From the NCBI RefSeq assembly GCF_017352115.1, contig NZ_CP071448.1, forward strand, positions 3,818,001-3,882,000: a stretch of 64,000 nt of DNA. Direction: 5' to 3'. The notes under the pieces are model-generated. The model made no database searches, had not been told where the DNA came from, and saw only the letters and a program-made list of their open reading frames with translations. This document shows, piece after piece, positions 1-7,475 of this stretch (positions are counted from its first letter, which is position 1; each line of letters opens with the position of its first letter). The position numbers and the translations under genes are program-made. The stretch comes from Flavobacterium endoglycinae. GTDB lineage: Bacteria; Bacteroidota; Bacteroidia; Flavobacteriales; Flavobacteriaceae.

Positions 1-961
1 TTCCCACGTAAACACCAATTGGGAAAGGTGCATTTTCAACCATCTGCCTGATTTTTTGTTCGCTTTCTTCTAGTTTGGTTCTAGCCACCACCTGATCAGT
101 TACTTCCACAGCAATGGCGACTACTCCAGAAATGCTTCCGTCAGAATCTGTTAAGGCTTCATAAATGAAATTGACATACGTGTTTTTGGTTTTTCCATTT
201 CTGGAAAGTTGTACCAGTCGTTCGTTGGCTACAAATTTTTTTCCTGTACTGTAAACATTCTGAATAAGTTCTTCTAATCCTTGATCTTTTATTTCCGGAA
301 GAACATCAAAAATAGATTTATTAATTACTTTTTCGTCTTCTGTTTCCCAAAGTTCGATCATTTTTTTGTTGGCAATTTCAACCACATGATCTTTTCCTCT
401 AAAAACACACATGGCAAGCGGTGCCTGCATAATGTTGTTTCTAAAACGGGTATTTTTTTCTTCTAGAAGATCGGCAGCTTTTTTCTTGGCTGTTGTTTCG
501 ATTACGGTTACCAAAACACCTCCAACTTCTCCGTTTTCTTGCTTAATAGGCGAATATGAAAAGTCAAAATAACAAGTTTCAATCGTTTCGTTTCGGTTAA
601 GCGGAACCATAAAATCTGTAAAACTAACTGATTTTCCGTTGACAACATCGCCAAATATTTGACGAGTTAAGTTCCAGATTTCAGGAAAAGTTTCTTTTGG
701 GTTGCTTCCCAATGCTTTTGGATGTTTATCTGCACTAATAATTTTGCAGAAAGCATCATTGTATAATTGTGTTAATTCCTGTCCCCATGCGATGTACATA
801 CCAAACTGATTGTTGAGCATTACAGAGGTCATGGTACGCAGACTATTGGGCCAGGTTTCAGGATCACCTAATGGGGTTTTGCTCCAATCTTTCGATCGGA
901 TTAATGCTCCCATTTCTCCGCCGTCGGCTAGAAAGTAATGTTCCTTATTGGTTTGGCTCAT
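1..961 (-). CDS. PAS-domain sensor protein, probably histidine kinase (5' part only)
   Basis: The frame is open from an ATG at 961 to the window edge, giving about 320 residues with the C-terminus missing. The N-terminus (a MSQTNKEHYFLADGGEMG-like opening followed by ...WSKTPLGDPETWP) and the following segments look like the first PAS domains of Bacteroidota multi-PAS histidine kinases. Three successive PAS-like units are visible, with typical boundaries (VLVTVIETT, VVAIAVEVTDQ) and a coiled linker (LEESEQKIRQMVENAPFPIGVY) leading into the next PAS. No transmembrane segment is seen in this part, so it is probably cytoplasmic. The catalytic kinase domain would lie outside the window, so 'kinase' is inferred. 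It lies 10 bases downstream of a response-regulator gene and is probably cotranscribed with it. Confidence 0.8.
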   Translation of the reverse strand, partial: MSQTNKEHYFLADGGEMGALIRSKDWSKTPLGDPETWPNSLRTMTSVMLNNQFGMYIAWGQELTQLYNDAFCKIISADKHPKALGSNPKETFPEIWNLTRQIFGDVVNGKSVSFTDFMVPLNRNETIETCYFDFSYSPIKQENGEVGGVLVTVIETTAKKKAADLLEEKNTRFRNNIMQAPLAMCVFRGKDHVVEIANKKMIELWETEDEKVINKSIFDVLPEIKDQGLEELIQNVYSTGKKFVANERLVQLSRNGKTKNTYVNFIYEALTDSDGSISGVVAIAVEVTDQVVARTKLEESEQKIRQMVENAPFPIGVYVG

Positions 962-971
962 TAAAAATAAT

Positions 972-1421
972 TTAAGGTTGAATTACAAAACTGGCTCTGG
1001 CTGGCTGTTTAAAATTATTTTCAGAAGCTGCAAGCAATGCATTTTGGATAACTGATTTTAATTTTGAGAAATCTCCGGGTTTACGAATATAAAATGTAGC
1101 GCCTTTTTCATACATCACATCGACAATTTCAGCATCCAGTGAAGTTGAAAAAATAATGATTGGAAAACTTTTTAATCTTTCGATCTGCCTGATTTCTGTT
1201 AAACACTCAGAACCGTTTTTTTTCGGCATGTTGAGGTCAAGAAAAAGAATATCGGGTAAATCATTTTCTGATGTAGAAGCTAAAAAATCCATTAACTGAA
1301 CTCCGTCATTAACAGTTACAAGAGTAGTTTCGAGTGATAATTCGTCAAGGGCTTCTTCAAAGAAAGAGCAGTCATCATCATCATCATCAGCAAGTAAAAT
1401 GTTGTAAATCTGTTGTTTCAT
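972..1421 (-). CDS. Single-domain response regulator (CheY/Rcp-like receiver)
   Basis: About 149 residues from the ATG at 1421, which I prefer to the upstream ATG at 1448 because MKQQIYNILLADDD is the normal start of a receiver domain. The acidic pocket is a run of Asp residues at 12-17. The phosphoacceptor is Asp62 in LFLDLNMPKKNG, and the conserved Lys sits in YIRKPGDF. There is no output domain, so it probably acts by protein-protein contact or phosphotransfer. The downstream PAS sensor gene starts 10 bases after the stop, which suggests the two are partners. This subfamily often accompanies multi-PAS kinases in Bacteroidota. The exact signal is unknown. Confidence 0.88.
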   Translation of the reverse strand: MKQQIYNILLADDDDDDCSFFEEALDELSLETTLVTVNDGVQLMDFLASTSENDLPDILFLDLNMPKKNGSECLTEIRQIERLKSFPIIIFSTSLDAEIVDVMYEKGATFYIRKPGDFSKLKSVIQNALLAASENNFKQPARASFVIQP

Positions 1422-1742
1422 GTGCATTTCAAATTTTATTACAGGCATTTAATTAATTGTCTTCTGCTAAGATAAAACTAATTTCAAAAGATAAATTAAT
1501 AAAATACCTATAAAATTAACGTATTTAAGTGAGAATTTCGAAACTATTTATTCGAATAATTTCTTAAGTAATTATTTATAACAAATTTCAATTGGGCAGA
1601 TATTTTTTAAAAAGAGATCATAAAAAATATTGTTATAAAATCATTCCAAAAATGTAATTCACAATTTAATTTACAATGATGCGTTATATAAGTATGATTA
1701 CTAATTCTGTAGTCAGCAAAATCCCTTTATTTTCTCGCTGTA

Positions 1743-1809
1743 TACACAGTAAATATTGTGTAATGATTTTACAAAGTGTGAAATTATTATACACATTACA
1801 AGTGTGTAA
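1743..1809 (+). promoter_or_regulatory. Cluster of inverted repeats, candidate activator-binding sites
   Basis: Three dyads can be read. TACACA-N8-TGTGTA lies at 1743-1762. TGTAA-N5-TTACA lies at 1759-1773. TTATACAC-N7-GTGTGTAA (one mismatch between arms) lies at 1787-1809. All share a TACAC/GTGTA theme. They lie about 40-105 bases upstream of the -24/-12 element at 1848, the distance range expected for enhancer-binding-protein sites of a sigma-54 promoter. The function is inferred. Confidence 0.5.
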
Positions 1810-1847
1810 ATATCTGTAAAACGCTAAAAGTCAGTTAAAAGCTTAAG

Positions 1848-1862
1848 TGGCACGACGCTTGT
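1848..1862 (+). promoter_or_regulatory. Sigma-54-type -24/-12 promoter of the glycosyltransferase
   Basis: The sequence TGGCAC-GACGC-TTGT matches the sigma-54 consensus TGGCAC-N5-TTGC at every fixed position but the last. It predicts a transcript start near 1873, about 85 bases before the ATG at 1959. No TAnnTTTG element of the major sigma factor was found in front of this gene. Confidence 0.55.
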
Positions 1863-1958
1863 CAATTAGGATAATGTCTTTCTGTAACAAGAAACAAAAA
1901 CAAAAACGAAAGACATTTTTATAAAAGCCATTTTAGTAGAATTAATACAAACAGGACT

Positions 1959-3401
1959 ATGGAAAGCGAAACAATTATCTCGAAACAATTTTATTCAAGC
2001 GGCACATTAAGCAGCGATGCCCAGTTAAAGACACCAATTTTTAATATTAATAATAACAAAACAGCAAAAGTTCATATTGAAAGACCAACAAGTAAATCTG
2101 GACTTGCTATACTGATTGCAACATTTTTACTTCTTTTAACCGGAGCATTTTTTGTTTTTCAGTTTCAGCCTGATTTTGATCAGCTTCATTTAGAAAGATT
2201 AAATTCTACAGGCGGAATTATATTTTTAGCAATTACAGTGGCATTATTCCTTTTTAAAGGAGGAATGTTTGCTTATAACTTATATCTGTATTTAAAATAC
2301 AAACCAATCGAATCAGTTTCTGATGAATTACTGCCAACTTGTACGGTAATTGTACCAGCTTACAATGAGGGAAAATTAGTTTATGAAACTTTAATGAGTT
2401 TGGCAGAAAGCGATTTCCCGGAACATAAATTAGAGCTTTTGGCTATTGATGATGGAAGTAAAGACGATACTTGGTACTGGATTCAGCAGGCAAAAGTAAA
2501 ATTAGGAGATCGTGTATCGATTTTTCAGCAGCCTGAGAATAAAGGAAAACGTCACGCTTTATACCGTGGATTTAATTTAGGAAAAGGTGAAATCTTTGTA
2601 ACGGTTGATAGTGATTCAATCGTGAAAAAAGACACTTTAAGAAACTTGGTAAGCCCGTTTGTTGTTGACGAAAAATGTGGTGCAGTTGCTGGAAATGTTC
2701 AGGTTTTGAACAATAAAAAAGCAATTTTACCAAAAATGTTAAACGTAAGTTTCGTCATGAGTTTTGAATTCATGCGTTCTGCCGAAAGTATGTTAGGATC
2801 TGTACTTTGTACTCCAGGAGCTTTGGCAGCTTACAGAAGCACAGCAGTTTTTGCTTGTCTTCCTGAATGGATCAACCAAACTTTTATGGGACAACCATCT
2901 GATATTGGAGAAGATAGAGCCATGACCAACATGATTTTAAAACAAGGACATCATGTATTATTTCAAAAAAATTCATACGTTTTGACTAATGTGCCAGAAA
3001 CCTACAAAGGTTTATATAAAATGTTTATCAGATGGGGAAGAAGTAACGTTCGTGAGAACCTTATGATGGCGAAATATGTTTTTAAAGATTTTAGAAAAGA
3101 ATCAAAAGTAGGAGCAAGATTATTGTATACTGAACAGTTCTTGAGAATTTTAATGACATACCCGTTCTTCATTTTCATGATCTACTTTATTGCAACGCAC
3201 CCACTGTTATTTTTAAGTTCAGCACTTTTAGGAATATTGATGGTTTCAAGCTTTTCAGTTTTCTTTTATGCAAAAAAATACTCGTTAGCAGAATCTTTCT
3301 GGGCGTATTCGTATAGTGTTTTCTATACATTCGGATTGTTTTGGATTGCTCCATATTCAATCATTACAGCTCATAAAAGAGGGTGGTTGACAAGAGGTTA
3401 A
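1959..3401 (+). CDS. Membrane glycosyltransferase family 2, polysaccharide-synthase type
   Basis: 480 residues. Two membrane segments (about 47-67 and 87-111) precede a GT-A domain. The nucleotide-binding DD is in LAIDDGSKDDT (164-165), the metal-binding DxD in VTVDSDS (217-219), a GEDRAMT motif provides the catalytic-base region, and IRWGRS resembles the Q/RxxRW motif of processive synthases. Several membrane segments follow at the C-terminus. This architecture is that of hyaluronan, chitin or N-acetylglucosaminan synthases, which polymerise sugar nucleotides at the inner membrane and extrude the chain. The product cannot be named. The gene stands alone between a sigma-54-like promoter and a terminator, so its expression is probably tied to an enhancer-binding regulator encoded elsewhere. 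Confidence 0.85.
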   Translation: MESETIISKQFYSSGTLSSDAQLKTPIFNINNNKTAKVHIERPTSKSGLAILIATFLLLLTGAFFVFQFQPDFDQLHLERLNSTGGIIFLAITVALFLFKGGMFAYNLYLYLKYKPIESVSDELLPTCTVIVPAYNEGKLVYETLMSLAESDFPEHKLELLAIDDGSKDDTWYWIQQAKVKLGDRVSIFQQPENKGKRHALYRGFNLGKGEIFVTVDSDSIVKKDTLRNLVSPFVVDEKCGAVAGNVQVLNNKKAILPKMLNVSFVMSFEFMRSAESMLGSVLCTPGALAAYRSTAVFACLPEWINQTFMGQPSDIGEDRAMTNMILKQGHHVLFQKNSYVLTNVPETYKGLYKMFIRWGRSNVRENLMMAKYVFKDFRKESKVGARLLYTEQFLRILMTYPFFIFMIYFIATHPLLFLSSALLGILMVSSFSVFFYAKKYSLAESFWAYSYSVFYTFGLFWIAPYSIITAHKRGWLTRG

Positions 3402-3436
3402 GAAATTTCCACAACTACTATTATATTTTAATCCTG

Positions 3437-3467
3437 AAAAACTCCTGTTCCACTAAACAGGAGTTTT
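3437..3467. terminator. Bidirectional terminator between convergent genes
   Basis: Stem AAAACTCCTGT / ACAGGAGTTTT with a nine-base loop, followed by a T-run on the plus strand. It ends the glycosyltransferase transcript. It overlaps the last codons of the convergent minus-strand gene. Confidence 0.85.
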
Positions 3468-3845
3468 TTTATTGATTTGATTTTTCCGCCAAAGATAAAC
3501 CGAGAAAGTATTTACGAAGACTAAACCCCATAAAACGGGACTGGTAAAAAAGCTTTCGTAACTTCTGCCGTTTGGAATTTCAACAAATGGAACCGTAATT
3601 AAAACATCTAAAAGCAGAGCGGTGACCGACATTATAATTCCAAGTTTTAATCCGTCCATTTTATAATTTTTGGCATAATAAAACTTAGCAGCCCTCAAAG
3701 CAAAAAACACACTTAGAAAAACGGTGATTGCTGACTGCAGTTGAAACGAATGTTTTATAATTGGAATTTTTTCTAAAACATAAAATGACAAACTGATACA
3801 AATCCAGATTATAATTCCCGATACAATTGCTCTGATGTAATACAT
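3453..3845 (-). CDS. Small integral membrane protein (DUF5367-like)
   Basis: About 130 residues from the ATG at 3845 (MYYIRAIVSG...). The longer reading from 3938 is rejected because its extra N-terminus lies inside the upstream coding sequence. There are four hydrophobic segments (about 5-25, 38-55, 70-90 and 103-120) and a short basic tail. The pattern resembles the DUF5367 family, from memory. Its start lies 4 bases after the stop of the NmrA-like gene, so the two are almost certainly one transcript. The function is unknown. Confidence 0.72.
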   Translation of the reverse strand: MYYIRAIVSGIIIWICISLSFYVLEKIPIIKHSFQLQSAITVFLSVFFALRAAKFYYAKNYKMDGLKLGIIMSVTALLLDVLITVPFVEIPNGRSYESFFTSPVLWGLVFVNTFSVYLWRKNQINKKTPV

Positions 3846-3849
3846 AATT

Positions 3850-4680
3850 TTAGTTTTTAGGATTCCATATTTCTGTTTTGGCTGTTTCTTCTGCGTAAGC
3901 GCTGAAATCTTTGGCTTTTCTGCCGAGAATTTTTTCAATATCGGAAGTTACAGAAGCATTTCTACCGTCTAAAACCTGTTCGAAGAGATAATTTGCCAGC
4001 CAAATATGGTCTTCAGGAACTTGATATTCTCGCAGCATAGCACTGTATTCGTCCAAACTTAAACTTTGAAATGTAATATTTCTGTTGCTTGCGCTGGCAA
4101 TATCATTCACAGCTTCTTTAAAGGTCAATAATCTTGGTCCAGTCAATTCATATGTTTTTCCATTATGATTATCGTCTATCAAAACCGTTGCTACAACATC
4201 GGCAATATCATCGGCATCTGTAAAAGGTTCCAAAGCTTCCGCTCTTGGCAATGCTACAAATCCTGCTAAAATAGGTTCTAAAAAGATGCTTTCGCTAAAG
4301 TTTTGATTGAACCAGCTGGCACGAACAATAGTCCAGTTTTTGGCATTTTTCTTTACGATTTCTTCGCAGATTTGGGCTTCTTTTTCACCTCTTCCAGAAA
4401 GCAAAACCATTTTTTCTACTCCTGATTTACTGGCCAATATAGTAAATTCTTCAATAGCATTTACAGCAAAAGGAACGGCTAAATCGGGTTGAAAAGTAAT
4501 GTAAACCGTATCTATATCTTGTAATACATTTTTCCAAGTTTCTGGATTTTCCCAGTCAAACGGAATTTGTTCGTTTCGTGAACCCAGACGGATTTCAACA
4601 TCTGGATTATTTTTTAATCTTTGTACAACTCTGCGTCCTGTTTTTCCGGTAGAACCTAGGACTAAAATTTGTTTTTTCAT
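3850..4680 (-). CDS. NmrA-like NAD(P)-binding protein (atypical SDR)
   Basis: 276 residues with an N-terminal Rossmann fold. The glycine motif GSTGKTG (9-15) follows the first beta strand, and a basic RLGSRN segment fits NADP(H) preference. The body (VYITFQPDLA..., VLLSGRG, WTIVRASWF, TDADDIADVVA, YELTGP) follows the NmrA / azoreductase-like atypical SDR family, whose members are NAD(P)H-dependent quinone or azo reductases or redox-sensing regulators. The catalytic Tyr-x3-Lys of classical SDRs is absent, as is usual in this family. The AraC regulator lies directly upstream on the same strand with an inverted repeat in the gap, so local control is likely. Confidence 0.82.
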   Translation of the reverse strand: MKKQILVLGSTGKTGRRVVQRLKNNPDVEIRLGSRNEQIPFDWENPETWKNVLQDIDTVYITFQPDLAVPFAVNAIEEFTILASKSGVEKMVLLSGRGEKEAQICEEIVKKNAKNWTIVRASWFNQNFSESIFLEPILAGFVALPRAEALEPFTDADDIADVVATVLIDDNHNGKTYELTGPRLLTFKEAVNDIASASNRNITFQSLSLDEYSAMLREYQVPEDHIWLANYLFEQVLDGRNASVTSDIEKILGRKAKDFSAYAEETAKTEIWNPKN

Positions 4681-4713
4681 ATCAGTTTCTTTTTTGATGA
4701 TTACTGATACAAA

Positions 4714-4730
4714 GTTGCTTCGATTGCAAC
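4714..4730. promoter_or_regulatory. Inverted repeat upstream of the NmrA-like gene
   Basis: GTTGC-N7-GCAAC, with a further GTTGC half-site at 4741-4745. It lies in the gap between the AraC-type gene and the NmrA-like gene, 34 bases before the latter's start codon. It is a candidate operator for the AraC-type protein. Function is inferred only from position and symmetry. Confidence 0.4.
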
Positions 4731-4752
4731 AGAATCATTTGTTGCAAAAGAA

Positions 4753-5631
4753 TTATGATTTGTTTGAAAAGAATTGTTGTTTTACTTCATTCGGACGCAT
4801 GCCGAATTTTTTATGAAAGGCATTCGAGAAAGAACTTAAACTTTCGTAACCTACTTCCCAAGCCGACTCCTGTACCGTTTTTTCGTTTTCGCGGAGTAAT
4901 TCGTAGGCTTTATTAAGACGTTCTTCCTGAATGTATTTAAAAACAGGAATTCCGAACATTTCCTTGAAATTCTTTTTGAGTTTGTTGCTATTGAGTCCCA
5001 CCATTTTTGATAATTGATTCAGAGAAGGCGGTGTAGAATATTGTGTTGTAACGATTTCTTTGGCTTGAAAAAGTTTGTTTTTATCGCTTTCAGAAAGGTC
5101 AGTTTTTTTATCAGAAGCTAAAAGTGCAAAGAAATGGGCGAGGAGTTCGTTTACCTGACTTTTTAAAAATAACAATCGGGTATTTCCGGTATATGAAGTC
5201 GCGAAGATTTTTTGAACAGCCAATTGCATTTCAAGTGTCATATAAAACGACGGGCCTTTTACAAAATGTTCATTCGGATTTAATAATTGCGGAAGATGAT
5301 TTTCGAAAATCTCTTTTTCGGCCTGAGGTAATGAATTGAGATGTTTTAGTTTGGTAAAAATACTGATGGATTGCAAAGGTTTATCAGGTTCAATTTTATG
5401 TGAAAACTCTACTTTTTGATTTCCAAAAAAACAAATCGCAAGTCCAGTCGTATTGACCAGATATTTTGTCTGCTGATTGTGTTTGATTTCCAATTCGACA
5501 TTTCCCGAACCATAAAAAGCAAAACCCACAGCATCGCCATCAATTTCACATTTCTGTACAATAGTCTTGTTGGTGTTTGATTGTTCTATTAAAACAATAA
5601 AATCATTAAGCTCAATGATATCGGTTGTCAT
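4753..5631 (-). CDS. AraC-family transcriptional regulator
   Basis: 292 residues. The C-terminal 100 residues form the double helix-turn-helix of the family: SLNQLSKMVGLNSNKLKKNF for the first unit, and SAWEVGYESLSSFSNAFHKK with FGMRPNEVK for the second. The N-terminal 190 residues resemble the cupin-like or helical sensor part of exoenzyme-type AraC regulators but show no named ligand site. It is transcribed ahead of the NmrA-like gene with a 72-base gap. A redox or xenobiotic signal would fit such a neighbour but is a guess. Confidence 0.86.
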   Translation of the reverse strand: MTTDIIELNDFIVLIEQSNTNKTIVQKCEIDGDAVGFAFYGSGNVELEIKHNQQTKYLVNTTGLAICFFGNQKVEFSHKIEPDKPLQSISIFTKLKHLNSLPQAEKEIFENHLPQLLNPNEHFVKGPSFYMTLEMQLAVQKIFATSYTGNTRLLFLKSQVNELLAHFFALLASDKKTDLSESDKNKLFQAKEIVTTQYSTPPSLNQLSKMVGLNSNKLKKNFKEMFGIPVFKYIQEERLNKAYELLRENEKTVQESAWEVGYESLSSFSNAFHKKFGMRPNEVKQQFFSNKS

Positions 5632-5666
5632 GGTAAGTTGAGGTTTCTATTAAAATGTGCGAAAAG

Positions 5667-6203
5667 TTAAGATTTATTTTTTGATTTAATATTGTCTGAA
5701 AAATTGGTTTTCTTTTTTAAAACCAGTTTATCAAGTTCTTCCAGAAATTCTTTATCAAATTCGGTGTAGGCTCTTAAGCGGTATTTTTCGTCTCTTTTTT
5801 TCATGACTAAACGTATTTTTTGAACCATCAGCCAAATAGGCTCGTAGCGTTTGTGTCCTAATAAATATTGCATTTTTAGAATAGAAATCTTTTTATTCGA
5901 AAGAGTTAAGAGTTCGATGCCAATCATCCAATAACTTATGGGCAGATTCGAATTCTCCATTACTGTTCCCGATCGCAGACCAAGTCGGTTGCCACATTTT
6001 TTACATTGAAATTTTAAATCGACTTTTCGAAATGAGTGCTCATGATGATTGCATTTTTTGCAAATCAAACCGTTTTGAAGTCTTTTGTTTTTAAGTTCTT
6101 CGATACAGAAAGATTCATCTGGGTATTTTTCAAAAAATGCTCGTAACTCCATTCGTGTAGGTTCTGAATTATTTTCTAAATATAAGATATTCTGTACAAA
6201 CAT
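5667..6203 (-). CDS. IS1595-type transposase N-terminal zinc-ribbon protein without DDE domain
   Basis: 178 residues from the ATG at 6203; the ATG at 6152 is also possible. The reading frame from 6275 runs through a terminator hairpin and is unlikely. Residues 48-70 form a CxxC...CxxC zinc ribbon (ICKKC...FQCKKC). It is followed by LRSGTVMENSNLPISYWMIGI and a helical region, matching the DNA-binding front of IS1595/ISXO2 transposases. The DDE nuclease that should follow is missing: the frame stops after an extra basic tail (VLKKKTNFSDNIKSKNKS). No flanking terminal inverted repeats were seen. It is either a decayed transposase or a domesticated DNA-binding protein. Confidence 0.65.
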   Translation of the reverse strand: MFVQNILYLENNSEPTRMELRAFFEKYPDESFCIEELKNKRLQNGLICKKCNHHEHSFRKVDLKFQCKKCGNRLGLRSGTVMENSNLPISYWMIGIELLTLSNKKISILKMQYLLGHKRYEPIWLMVQKIRLVMKKRDEKYRLRAYTEFDKEFLEELDKLVLKKKTNFSDNIKSKNKS

Positions 6204-6224
6204 AAAATGGGTATTAAAACACAA

Positions 6225-6254
6225 GAGGGAATATCCGCAATCGAATATTCCCTC
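6225..6254 (-). terminator. Stem-loop terminator after the Roadblock gene
   Basis: A perfect 10-bp stem, GAGGGAATAT / ATATTCCCTC, with a 10-base loop. On the minus strand it is followed by a T-rich stretch. It starts 25 bases past the stop codon of the Roadblock gene, consistent with a terminator. Confidence 0.7.
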
Positions 6255-6278
6255 CTGTACTAAGTTTAAAAACAAGTG

Positions 6279-6653
6279 TTACAACTTATTTGAGATTTCT
6301 TTTTTGTATTTATTTAAAATTGATTTGGTCATTCCCAGATTTGCTCTTGTCGAATCTACAGCAAGATAAATGAAATATTCACCATTATCAGAAACATCAA
6401 TAATATGAATTTGCGATGTTAAAGTAATCATGATATTGTCAATTTTCTGAGTTAGTTTTAATGCTTTAATCGCATTCATTTTTGCTCTTACCACTTCGAG
6501 GTTAAAAGCAGATGCCAGTTCAGGATCAAAATCTGCCAAAACAGATAAAGAATAATATGACATTCCGCTGCTAATTTCGGCTACAGAAACAGCGATAAAA
6601 CCAGGTACATTTGTTTTGAGATCTTCTCCAAATTGTTTTAAAAAATCAGACAT
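6279..6653 (-). CDS. Roadblock/LC7-domain protein
   Basis: 124 residues, with a single domain spanning nearly the whole protein. The strand-helix pattern (VPGFIAVSVAEISSGM, SLSVLADFDP, IMITLTSQIHIIDVS, YFIYLAVDSTRANLGMTKSIL) is typical of Roadblock/LC7 proteins. These dimerise and act as GTPase regulators, as MglB does on MglA, or as scaffolds. No GTPase partner is encoded nearby, and it appears monocistronic. A long inverted repeat lies just upstream of the start and a terminator just downstream. It is predicted to be cytoplasmic. Its partner is unknown. Confidence 0.78.
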   Translation of the reverse strand: MSDFLKQFGEDLKTNVPGFIAVSVAEISSGMSYYSLSVLADFDPELASAFNLEVVRAKMNAIKALKLTQKIDNIMITLTSQIHIIDVSDNGEYFIYLAVDSTRANLGMTKSILNKYKKEISNKL

Positions 6654-6680
6654 AATAATTAAGTTTAAATTTGCTTTTGG

Positions 6681-6714
6681 TATCTATTTTTGGGTTCTCC
6701 TACAAAAATAGATA
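6681..6714. promoter_or_regulatory. Perfect 12-bp inverted repeat upstream of the Roadblock gene
   Basis: TATCTATTTTTG-N10-CAAAAATAGATA, with arms matching at all 12 positions. It lies 28-61 bases upstream of the minus-strand ATG at 6653. On the minus strand the first arm contains TATTTTTG, a match to the -7 element TAnnTTTG, but no TTG is found at -33 distance. It could be an operator overlapping the promoter, or a hairpin in the mRNA leader. Confidence 0.5.
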
Positions 6715-6800
6715 TACATTATTATTTAATTATCCGCCTTGCGTACCTAGGTTTTTCTTTTTTTGATTTAAATAATTATGGAGTTTTTCCCTAGAGGTTG

Positions 6801-7140
6801 TTTTTGAGCAGTGAAATTAAAAGATGTTCTTGACAATGTCAATAAACCAAATAAGCAGTTATATATTTATTAGAAGCGTAATAACTCTAAAAAACTAAAA
6901 GCCATTCCTTAATGGAATGGCTTTTTATTTTGATTGCGTTCACGAGCGGGACGCTCGCGCCACCAGGGGGGATTTTTGAGTAAGGAAATTAAAAGATGTT
7001 CTTGACAATGTCAATAAACCAATTAAGCAGTTATATATTATTAGAAACGTAACAAACTCTAAAGAGCTAAAAAACTAATCCGTTATGAATGGCTTTTCGT
7101 TTTGATTGAGTTCACGAGCGGGACATTCGCGACAACAGGA
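6801..7140. repeat. Two tandem copies of a ~171-bp intergenic unit
   Basis: Copy 1 (about 6801-6970) and copy 2 (about 6972-7140) share long blocks such as AAATTAAAAGATGTTCTTG and the end GTTCACGAGCGGGAC, with scattered differences. Each holds a TTGACAATGTCAA dyad, a GCCATTCC-type hairpin and a GAGCG-rich end. A third, partial copy of the hairpin part lies at about 7431-7451. Confidence 0.85.
6897..6926. terminator. Hairpin terminator in repeat copy 1
   Basis: Stem GCCATTCC / GGAATGGC with a TTAAT loop, A-run before and T-run after, so it can work in both directions. The equivalent in copy 2 (about 7077-7098) is degenerate. Confidence 0.7.
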
Positions 7141-7302
7141 GTTTTAAAAATCATTTCTTGCATTGACCGTTCCAACGTAGAAATGGCTGAACTCGTGGAT
7201 TATTTCAATAAGCAGACTGCTCAGCAGAAGTATAATGATTATGATGGAGTGATGATAACAGCTTCAATGATTTCAAAATTAAAAAGTCTGATAAAACCTT
7301 AA
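7141..7302 (+). pseudogene. Remnant of the 3' end of an unknown gene
   Basis: A frame on the plus strand reads VLKIISCIDRSNVEMAELVD... to a stop at 7302, about 52 residues, helical and with normal codon character. Its only available start (at 7102) lies inside repeat copy 2, so the 5' end of the original gene seems to have been replaced by the repeat. No family is recognised. A strong hairpin follows directly. It could be the tail of a former immunity or toxin-associated gene. Confidence 0.4.
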
Positions 7303-7310
7303 TCAAAGAA

Positions 7311-7349
7311 AATAAGCGTTAATCCTGCTCCGCAGGATCGACGCTTATT
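7311..7349. terminator. Long hairpin after the gene remnant
   Basis: Arms AATAAGCGT...ATCCTGC and GCAGGAT...ACGCTTATT pair over 16 bp with a TCC loop and one internal mismatch. It is followed by a short T-stretch only. Probable terminator of the lost gene, possibly bidirectional. Confidence 0.6.
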
Positions 7350-7475
7350 TGTTATAAATGGAATTTAATATTTCTTTTTTATCAACACATCTGATAGATT
7401 AACCACTATTCAAGTGCTTTAAAAGCAAAAGCCAGTCCGTTATGGAATGGCTTGTATTGTGTTTTTCTTATTTTT

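Larger units (their letters stand above)
1449..1958. other. Intergenic region with divergent promoters (510 bp)
   Basis: No gene is seen here. The region separates the minus-strand response regulator from the plus-strand glycosyltransferase. Its left part is featureless AT-rich DNA. The right part (1743-1862) carries three inverted repeats and a sigma-54-type -24/-12 element, annotated separately. Confidence 0.7.
6654..7475. other. Gene-poor region downstream of the Rhs module (about 820 bp)
   Basis: The stretch holds an inverted repeat at 6681-6714, a 171-bp tandem duplication (6801-7140), a coding remnant (7141-7302), and two or three hairpins. I see no intact gene. The content suggests debris left by past rearrangement of the Rhs tip/immunity end. 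Confidence 0.65.

Noticed and set aside
5667..6203. Complete insertion sequence
   Set aside because: No catalytic domain, terminal inverted repeats or target-site duplication could be found.
7102..7302. 66-codon frame as an intact gene
   Set aside because: Its first 13 codons fall in the tandem repeat, so only the part after about 7141 looks like former coding sequence. Listed as a remnant.
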